DNA of 64,000 nt, from NCBI GenBank assembly GCA_018287875.1, contig JAGVVL010000018.1:930001-994000 (forward strand), read 5' to 3'. A program made the translations under genes and the position numbers. This document shows positions 56,341-64,000 of the stretch, piece by piece. This stretch comes from Nigrospora sphaerica. Taxonomy: Eukaryota > Ascomycota > Sordariomycetes > Amphisphaeriales > Apiosporaceae. Position 1 is the first letter of the stretch. Every line of letters begins with the position of its first letter. The notes beneath the pieces are model-generated. The model saw only the letters and a program-made list of their open reading frames with translations, was not told the origin of the DNA and ran no database searches.

Positions 56341-57628
56341 CGAATAGCCGTTACCCAGGTCCCGGAGGGCCTTTTGCCCTATGCAGTCTGCAACGTCAAA
56401 ATCATTCGTTCCTATGAGGTACTTCACATTCAGTGGGACCAGTTTCCAGAACATTACTCATGAGCGGGGGCCGTGCCCGGTCACTGCGGTCATGCCGCCG
56501 ATGGGACCCATCTTGGCTGGTGCGCTACCAAGGAACTGCCGGCAAGGGGAGGTCGGCGACGGAGATCGCGGGTGAGAATCCATTAGCGGGAGGGATTTCT
56601 CGAGGCCACCAAGAAGTGGTAAGAAGATGGCTTTAGCGATAAATCGAGCTACGCCGTCCACGCCGCGAGGCTTTTTCACTTCTGACACCGCGTGCTGGTC
56701 ACAGAAAAGTCTGCTGACAGAGACTGGTGGCGCTGTTGCCGCGATTTTAATATGTTACATTTGCTTCGTAAAATTCGGCGGCGCATGCCACGGGCCCGAT
56801 AACCAAGAAAGGGGCCAAGGCCGATGTGCTCCTCTGGAACGGGGCCATGTTGACGAAGCGTTCCTCCAGGCGCCACCCCCACCGGAACCAAAGCACGTAC
56901 ACCGATGAGGAGGATTCCGGTTACCAAACAACGGCCCGGATCCGTTCCGGCCAGGGGAAGTAACTGGGTAATAACGGGGCCCAGACAGATGCTGGTCCCT
57001 AGATCAAGTGATTCTTCAGGCCGTCACGGTGCTAATCCGGTGCTAATCCGGTGCCATGTAGTAGCGCCGGTCGTGGGGTAGTAGCAAGCTGTCAAATATG
57101 CCTGAAATTTCAACAAGGCCGCTTTGATGCATGGATTATTGAGTGGGGATGGGACGCAGAATCAAAGAGGCCGGCTATGGCACACTCACCCGAGCGTTGC
57201 GTGGGTTATCTGGGAGACCCAGAGATGGCAGAAAGTGCAAATGGTGCGTTCGGGAGGGATGCTTAGCCCAGCTGGACTCCGGTCGAGCGGCAAGACGGTG
57301 GGGGTCGGCCCGGACAGGAGTGGCAACGACTAGGAGCCCTCGCCACGAGCTGAACTTGCGAAGGCTTCAGGCGAGGGGCCGCCCTTACATCGATCTGGGC
57401 GGGCGCTTTTGACCCCATCGTGTTGCAGCCCACGCCCCACCTGCGTTTGACTACAAATTGCTGACCGAGGACTTTTCGCCGCATCTTCCATGCTGTAGAC
57501 CCCCTCGACAAACTCTCGGAAGCGTGGCCTGCGGCGTTACCCGGGCTTTTCAACACAGGGCCAGCCTCGACAACTCCCGGACGCGCGCCGACCAAGACGC
57601 ACGAGGCCGACGCCAGCACAGCAGGACC
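56341..57628. other. Spacer upstream of the bZIP gene
   Basis: No supported gene. A direct duplication of ggtgctaatcc occurs at about 57029-57050. Short frames on both strands overlap. Confidence 0.4.
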
Positions 57629-58961
57629 ATGTTGACACGCAGCAAGGTCAACCAAGGGAGACGTTCCGTTCCTCTCCCCCATTCGCCGGGAGGGGGATGG
57701 CCCCAGGGATCCACGGCCGAGGCAGACGGTGGCCCCTTTGACCTGCCCGTTCTGTCGAACGCCCAGACGCTTAGCTGGGACCGCGACGACGAGATGGACA
57801 GATGTTTTCAAGCGTCCGCGGACTATGCGAGCGCATCCTCGCTGGCCGTGGCCGTTGAGGGGCCGTCCCTGTTGCCATTGGACGAAGCGGGATTCCATCT
57901 CGACACCGCAGGTGAGCGACCCGAGTTTCTTCTCCTGCCCCGACCCATCGTCGCCTGGGTGTCGACCAGTCGGATAAATGCCAGATTGCCGCGGGTGCAT
58001 TTTCGACGTGACATTGGAAAGCCATGAAGCCGTGGGAACGCTTGTTGCTGCGTTCTGTCCAGGATGACTCGCAGACAAATGACGCCAAACTGGATCACGT
58101 CATGGAGCAAATAAAGGCGTGATCCCCCGGTTCCGCTTTTGAACCGCCCCGACCCATGGGGCTCCCCGACGTCCAAGTTGCTTTTCCCCACCGACAGCAT
58201 TACCTGCCATCGTGTATCGGGGCCGTTAGAACTCTCCCGAATCGCCAAGTTAACGGTTCGATGAGAAGAGGCCCGGAATCCTTTTTTGTTGCTCCCATGT
58301 TTCCGCGCCATCACCATCTAACACCATGAACCGCCCAGGCAGACTCGACTACTCAGCACCCGGCGTCATCACGGGCCACGGACACCAGCATGAATTCCTC
58401 CCGATCCATCTAGACCCGGCCCTTACCGACGCGACCGTCACGGGTGCTCCCCCGCCGCCGCCGCCCCCACCGTCCACTGCTTGGCAGATCCCCAACTATG
58501 GCGGCGGGGGCGGGAGCGGCGGCGGCATCGCCCCGGCCCCTTCCCTTCATCTGGCTGGCGGCAGCCGGCGTGCGAGCTTCGACCCGGTCCCCATGCGCGC
58601 ATCGGTGGCGGCGGCAGCGGCCGAGGAGGACAAGCGGCGGCGGAACACAGTGGCCAGCGCCCGGTTCCGCGTCAAGAAAAAGGCGCGCGAGCAGGCCCTC
58701 GAGGCGCGCGAGAAGGACCTGAGCGTGCGGGTGGGCCAGCTGCGGAAACGCATCGCCGACCTCGAGACGGAAAACAAATGGCTCCGTGAGCTCCTCCTCG
58801 CCAAGAAGGACATCGGCGCCGCCGACGCGCAGGGCCGCGTGCTGGCCCAGCTCGAGGCCGCCCTGAAGGAGCTGCGCGAGACGGTATCGGACGACGACGA
58901 CGACAGCCGAGGTGACCAGCGAAGCGGTAGTGAGAACACGTACCCCGATGCGACATCCTAG
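57629..58961 (+). CDS. bZIP transcription factor, CYS-3/MetR-like
   Basis: The certain part is 58326-58961. It encodes a Pro/Gly-rich activation-type region and, near its residues 98-165, a bZIP domain: basic region DKRRRNTVASARFRVKKK, then leucine-zipper heptads (LSVRVGQLRKRIADLETENK, WLRELL). The R-x-x-N-T-x-A-S-A-R-F-R core is that of CYS-3 (Neurospora) and MetR (Aspergillus), activators of sulfur assimilation. The ATG at 58326 would give 211 residues. However, a CTAAC branch point (58318-58322) and a CCCAG acceptor just after that ATG suggest it lies in an intron end. A 5' exon 57629-57911, with donor CAG/GTGAGC and matching phase, joined to 58339, gives 301 residues. I favour this longer model but not strongly. 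The C-terminus is acidic. Confidence 0.72.
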
Positions 58962-59571
58962 TGAGGCATGCTCGTCTTTCTGCGTTGGGCGGTTGGTAGT
59001 GCTCCTGGTGAGACGTTGCTATAATACTTCGGGTTTTCTGTGTGACTGGACGGATTTGTGACGAGCGTATTTGGGTCTCGTGGGCCGTATTGGCCTTGTT
59101 AAGGGAATCGACGTTTCTTTTTGCCGGCATGGCGCTCTGGCTGCTGTCACCTCATGGGCCGACAGTCACATGCCATGGCCCATCCTTTTTTCCGTTTGTG
59201 TTTTGGTGAAGCCCGGTTTTACGTAGTATGCTTTTGGGCCAAGCTTGTGCTGCCATACGTGCCTTGCGATTCTGCAGTGTTCGTGTGTTTTTCAAATCTG
59301 TGCTGCCTTGTCAAACTGGTTCCTGGTGGCCGTGTATACACTCTTTCGCGGCGATTTTTAACCCTTGGTCAACTGTGGTAGGTTATACTGAAAGTCTGTT
59401 TTACCTGGATGGTTACACGTCGGTGGCAGATTTCGACGACCGAGAGGGTTAATACAAACTTGTGGACCGGAACCACAACCTGGATCTGGTATGAAGTCCC
59501 ACTTGGGAGCGCTGCTGCAGGTGTGGGCTTGTGTTAGGCTGGAGATGGAAAGCGCCGCGGGTACCACAGGG
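58962..59571. other. 3' flank of the bZIP gene up to the LINE tail
   Basis: T-rich sequence without a gene; it probably contains the poly(A) signal region of the bZIP gene. It ends where the LINE tail begins. Confidence 0.5.
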
Positions 59572-59595
59572 ATTATTATTATTATTATTATTATT
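59572..59595 (-). repeat. (AAT)8 tail of the LINE
   Basis: Eight perfect att units on the plus strand mark the 3' end of the minus-strand LINE, in place of a plain poly(A). Confidence 0.9.
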
Positions 59596-59767
59596 CTTAC
59601 ACCTAGCGACCTATTTAGGCCATGAGGACCCCCTGCGCATCTTAGCCTAGGAAAACCGTTCCGGGCAACCGTCCGGCCGGGTGAAAAACCTAGGTTCCGC
59701 TGCGTCGTACCGCTTCTATCTACTCTTTGACCTGCCATACCGAGATCGGGCTCAGCGCGCCCGCTTC

Positions 59768-62700
59768 CTAGCTGATAAGTTGATTCGCTAGCTGGAACAT
59801 GTCCAGCCTTCCGGAGCGGAGTAGCCATCTCGCGATAATTCCTGCTTTTCCTGGGGTGTCGAGCATCCTATCCGTGTCTATCGGTCCTCCTAGAGCTTGG
59901 ACGAGATGCTCTCGTCTTTCTCTTTCCCGTGGGCAGAAAACGAGGATATGCCGGACGGTCTCCCTGCCCTGACCGCAGACGCACCAGGGGCTGTCGAAGC
60001 CTGGGACCCTGCGTTTAAAGAGGAAGTCTCGCAGCCCAATCTTGCCAGTCCTCGCTTGAACGAGGATGGAGCTCTCGGCCTTATGGAGTCCCTTATGGAG
60101 CTTGAGGACGTGCTTGTCTGGCGGCATCTTAGTTGCTGCCGGGGTTCGTGCTGTTCGATTTTGCTACGCTTGTTGCCATCTTTGAAGCCAGTCTCTCTCC
60201 TCAGCCTTATGTGCTGAGTCTCCAGCTAGCTATTCGTCTAGCCACCTCTTACGATCGGGAGCGTCGGGGCCTTTTAATCTGCGCCGGCGAGTCGGTCTTG
60301 TTAGGATCCATCTAGCTGCGCTATCGCACCTTGCTTGGATGAGTGATGCGATACGCGGCTGTTGGAGCCTCTCTTCCGATGCCGCCACCCTTCTGTTGAG
60401 CCACGTGTTTAAGGGGGACACGTAAGCTTCCGTTTCTAGTACTGCGTTAGCCGTGGCTTTGAAAGCTCCTGTGACCTTTCGGAGGCACTCTGTCTGGACG
60501 TCGTTAAGTGCCTTAGCTCTATTTTTCGAGATCTGGCGGTGCCACTTTAAAGCTCCATAGCCTATCGCAGACCGTACGACGGCTGTATAGACTTGGCGGG
60601 CTCGCTGGAGGGACGCGCCCCATGTCGAGCCGGCTATCCGGTCTAGAGCATAGACCTGCGTCGCCATCTTCTTCGATATCGACTGGATGTGGACGTCCCA
60701 GAGGAGACGTCTATCCACGTGGACCCCGAGGACGCGGCAGGAGTCTTCTGGTTCGATTTCGTGGCCTTCTAAGGCTATTTTCATGTCCGGACCTTTCCGT
60801 CTTCGAGAGAAGTGGACTAGGTGATATTTCTGGACTGCGAAGGTCATGCCGTGGCTGACTGCCCATTCCTTGCAGATCCTGTGAGCGGCTTCCAGCCGCT
60901 CGCAGGTCTGCTCGGGGTCTAAACCGAAGCCCACGAGGTTCGTGTCGTCTGCGAAGGCTATAGTAGCTATCCCTGGTACGGCGCGGAGAGCCTTATAGAG
61001 ACCGGCTGTATAGAGACAGAAGAGGATAGGCGATAGGGGTGAGCCCTGCGGGACGCCTGCCGGAACTGGGATCTCGTCCGATTCCTGGCCGTCGAAGAGC
61101 AGTGTGGTGGATCGGTTAGAGAGGAAGCTGCGTATCCAGTTAATGGTCCATATAGGTACTCGGAGCGCTCGTAGGTTGCCGAGGAGTCTATCGTGGTCAA
61201 CGGAGTCGAAAGCACCCGAGATATCTAGCGATAGGAGAGTCGCAGCGCCTCCATGCTTCCAGGCTGTGCGGACTAGGTCCGTTAGCAACCGTAAGGCTGT
61301 TTCCGTGGAGCGGCCTTTCCGGTTGCCCATCTGTTCGTCCGGGAGCAGTCCGTTCTCTTCGGCAAAGCTAGCTAGCCGTTGCGCTAGTAGGCTCTCGATT
61401 GCTTTCCCTATAGTGTTGAGCAGCGCGATAGGTCTCCATCCGCTAGCTTGGTGGTACTCGTTTGGCTGCTTTCCTGGCTTCCGGAGGATAACGGTGACTG
61501 CTTTACGGAACGCTCTTGGATAGTATCCTATATGCCAGCACGCTTCCGCTAGGGAGGCCAAGGCCTGGAAGAGGGGCTTTCCTAGGCGTTTAAGAAATCC
61601 GTTCGGAAGCTAGTCTGGTCCAGGTGCCTTCCACTGGCCTGCCTTAGTAAGGACGTCTTGGACGTGTTCTGCTGTCACCTTGCCGTCCATATCGAGAGGC
61701 GCTGCGAGCCGGTTCGTTGTTCGGAAGCCGGTGTACGTAGCCTTAGGGAGGGGATAGAACCTCTCTCGGAAGGCCTCTGTTTTCTCCTTATGGGTCGTTG
61801 CTTCGCCTCGCGGTGTGTAGAGCGTAGGGACAGCTGGAGGTAGCGGTGGCGCGGCTCCTTCGGTTCTGGCCCATCTCGCGATGTTCCAGACGCCAGCTGG
61901 CTGGCTAGAGGCCTCGTGAAGCATGCCTCTCCAGGTTGCTGTCTTTGCGGTGCGGATCGTTTTCTTTTTCGTAAGGGATGCTTGCCGAAGGGCTCGCCAG
62001 GCTGCGTCTGTCCTATCGGATAGCTATGCTCGCTGGGCTCGTCTCTCCTCCTCTATAGCTCTTTTTATATCGTGGTTCCACCAGGCCTTGCCTCTCCCCT
62101 TAGAGTGGCGGAGGGGGGCAACTAGGTCGGCTATCCGTGTTAGCTCCTTAGTTAACGTCTCAGTGTAGCTATCGATTTCTTCTGGTGTCTCGAGTTGCCC
62201 TGGCTGTGGTAGGTATGCCGCCTCTGCCTTCACCTGGTCGTAGTCAGCTGTTTTCCAGCTGCGTCGTAGCCTGTCTTGGCGGTCTATACGGGGTCCAGCC
62301 ACGCGTATCACCTGAGGGAGGTGATCGGATCCTGCGTATAGTGCGTATCCGTCATAGGCGACCCGGAGATCGTCTGTGGCCCAGGCTAGGTCGATCGTAG
62401 AGTCTGCGCATCCTTTTCGTGTCCATGTTGGTGTTCCAGGGGGTGTGATCAGCTGGAGTCTCCAGGATTCTGCTAGCTGGAGCAGCTTATCAGCTGCCCT
62501 ATGGGGTCGGACGTTGTATCCTCCCCAGACGGGGTGGTGGACGTTGAAGTCTCCCACAAGGACTGTTCGTCTTAGCTGGGGTTCGTTATGGAGGGCTTCG
62601 ATAGCGGGTAGGTCCGATCTGCTGGTGGACCCAGGGGGAGGCGAGTATATGCAGATAACCGTTATGGGACCGTCTGGTAGTTGGATTGTAATACGACACC

Positions 62701-62956
62701 TATCTGGCTGCGCCTCGTATGTCAACTGCGCTGGGGTGTACTTCTTGTTAATATAGATGCATGCCCTACCTCCCTCAGTTGCGTAGAGTAGGTAGTATAG
62801 AGAGGATCTCGGGCAGTAGGTGGTCGGCATATTTGGGTTTCGCCAGGGCTCTTGGATAGCTAGGACGTCGTACTCTTCGGAGATGGCATCGACTACCGGG
62901 ATCTGTGCTTTCTTGCTTTTCTGCGTGTTCCAGTGTAGGATCCTTAGCGCTGTCAT
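59768..62956 (-). pseudogene. LINE ORF2: endonuclease and reverse transcriptase, four TAG stops
   Basis: A single frame of 1,063 codons runs from ATG 62956 to TAG 59768 without a frameshift. It is interrupted by TAG at 62024-62026, 61610-61612, 60230-60232 and 60164-60166. The N-terminus is an APE-type endonuclease (LHWNTQKS, LAIQEPW, LVGDFNVHHPVWGG, STIDLAWATD, GSDHLPQ). The reverse transcriptase has SLDISGAFDSVDHDRL, GVPQGSPLSPILF and the catalytic AFADDTNL. The C-terminus has a zinc finger WCVCGQGRETVRHILVFCP. No RNase H domain (DGS motif) is seen between RT and zinc finger. All four stops are TAG, as expected if CAG was changed by CpA to TpA RIP mutation. Confidence 0.93.
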
Positions 62957-64000
62957 GGTCGAGCGTGGATGCTATTTAATGTTGGCTCCGGTGTTTCGAT
63001 GTCCATGTCGTCTATCTCTTCGTGGGTTCTGCTACGGGCTCTGCCAGTGCTTCTAGTACGGTAGCTGGTTGCTCGACGCTTCCGCGGCTGTACTGTCTGC
63101 CAATTTTCAGCTGTTGGCTTAAGGTGTTCTTGCGAGGGCAGTGCGAATCCCTTCGGTCTCGTAACATAAGCAGCCTTGGCGATCTGGACCTGCTCCTGGC
63201 GGACTGGACATTCCTTAGACCACGCGGTGTGTGGTCCTCGGCATGCTGGACAGCAATATCGGCTCTGATTCTCCGTTTCCGGGCATTCTTTTTCCTCGTG
63301 CTTAGTCGAGGAGCAGAGCCCGCATCGTCGTGCATGGCGGCAGACTCGGGCAATGTGTCCATATCGATAGCAGCGGTAACACTGCTTAAGCTGCGCTCCT
63401 TCAGCGAAAGGCTCGCATGGATAATAGCCATACTGCCAGATGAGGCCGTCTCGGCATAGTTGTTCTGCTTGTTGGACCGTGGCGACTGCGATATATAGAG
63501 TTGTGACCTTTCTCTATGGCTTCCTTGTTGATACCGTGGGCCACCACTAGGATCTTTCTCTTCTGGATAGAGGCATTCTCTCCGAAGGCCTCGGCAGTCC
63601 AGTCTAGGTCGGCTTCTAGGGCTTGTTTTTCCGCCGCTGTCTTGCATGTGATGGCGTAGTCTCCGCTAGGGAGCTTGCGTGCTGCTACTGCTGCCTCTCT
63701 CCCTGCGGCGGCGTTGACCTTGCGAACGATCTCTGCGTAGGTGCGTCCTTCTGTCTCTGTGGCCTTAATGGTGATCTCTCGTTCCTGACGGGGAGGAAGC
63801 GCCTTAGCTATCTGAGGGGCTCTAGGTAAGGGAGCGGCGGTTATAGCGGTGGTAGCAGCAGCGTATGTCTTAGGGGCCTTGATATCCTTATGGATAGCCT
63901 GGAGCGTGTTCTCGATGGCATCGATGCGTCTCTCGATGCTAGTCTGGCTATCTGGTTCCTTAGCTGCCGCCTCTAGGACCGGGATGGCGGCTTGTATGGC
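62953..64000 (-). pseudogene. LINE ORF1 (gag-like, three zinc knuckles), partial and frameshifted
   Basis: From the right edge the minus strand is open without a stop (SIERRIDAIENTLQAIHKDI, EITIKATETEGRTYAEIVRK) down to about 63510. There one extra base moves the sense frame by one, and it continues VATVQQAEQLCRDGLIW to the stop at 62953. The C-terminal part contains three zinc knuckles: CYRCYRYGHIARVC, CGLCSSTKHEEKEC and CPACRGPHTAWSKEC. This is the nucleic-acid-binding ORF1 protein of Tad-type LINEs. The stop overlaps the ORF2 ATG (ATGA), suggesting coupled reinitiation. The start codon is beyond the window edge. Confidence 0.87.

Larger units (their letters stand above)
59572..64000 (-). 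mobile_element. Non-LTR retrotransposon (LINE), Tad-like, 3' end complete
   Basis: The element is read on the minus strand and runs off the right edge. In its own direction it has ORF1 (zinc-knuckle nucleic-acid-binding protein), ORF2 (endonuclease, reverse transcriptase, C-terminal zinc finger), about 170 bp of 3' untranslated sequence and a tail of eight AAT units (59572-59595 on the plus strand). The ORF1 stop and ORF2 start overlap as ATGA. This architecture fits Tad1/CgT1-type LINEs of ascomycetes. ORF2 carries four TAG codons and ORF1 one frameshift, so this copy is dead. The 5' end and target-site duplication are outside the window. Confidence 0.93.

Noticed and set aside
57263..58078. 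271-codon minus-strand frame opposite the bZIP 5' region
   Set aside because: It has no domain and lies across the proposed 5' exon and intron, with no splice or motif support.
59121..59452. Short hydrophobic frames downstream of the bZIP gene
   Set aside because: T-rich 3' flanking sequence produces Phe/Leu/Cys-rich frames by chance.

Overview
The window is nuclear DNA from a filamentous ascomycete (Pezizomycotina, probably Sordariomycetes). The evidence is short introns of about 50-100 nt with GTANGT donors and CTAAC/TACTAAC branch points, GC-rich genes alternating with AT-richer spacers, and fungal families throughout: DOA1, STRAP, a TmpL-like protein, GH92, a CYS-3/MetR-like bZIP, a Fot1/pogo transposon and a Tad-like LINE. 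Both transposons carry in-frame stops compatible with repeat-induced point mutation (RIP).

Layout. 1-6 kb: two divergent housekeeping WD40 genes, DOA1/PLAA (-) and STRAP (+). 6-11 kb: an AT-rich, decayed stretch with an asparaginase-like scrap, an intact ABM/EthD-like gene (-), a broken Old Yellow Enzyme pseudogene (+) and a small conserved hydrophilic gene (+). 12.4-18.1 kb: a large VIT-VWA protein with Q/M-rich repeats (+), convergent with a coiled-coil protein (-). 19.27-21.13 kb: a complete but dead Fot1/pogo element with 48-bp inverted repeats and a TA duplication. 21.8-23.0 kb: a SWIM-RING protein (-). 24-29.4 kb: a possible orphan ORF, a gene relic, a secreted GH92 mannosidase (+) and a small secreted cysteine-rich protein (+). 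30.3-37 kb: a C2H2-like protein, a Baeyer-Villiger-type flavin monooxygenase and an HSL-type esterase, all on the minus strand. 40.7-42 kb: a six-exon enoyl-CoA hydratase (-). 44.9-48 kb: a 1,019-residue fusion of adenylation domain, membrane domain and flavin/NAD(P) reductase resembling TmpL (+). 52.2-52.7 kb: a secreted HExxH protein (-). 56-59 kb: a decayed unknown coding segment and a bZIP factor (+). 59.57 kb to the right edge: a minus-strand LINE with an (AAT)8 tail, ORF2 with four TAG stops and ORF1 with zinc knuckles and a frameshift.

How genes may relate. The monooxygenase and esterase are neighbours on one strand and could act in sequence (ester formation, then hydrolysis), but no backbone biosynthetic enzyme is present, so I do not call a cluster. 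The TmpL-like gene is the most unusual intact architecture. Exon joins were chosen by hand from reading frame, splice sites and family conservation. I found no convincing tRNA, rRNA or CRISPR. Nothing here is clearly an undescribed multi-gene system; the strongest leads are the TmpL-like fusion, the Q/M-repeat VIT-VWA protein and the small secreted cysteine-rich protein.
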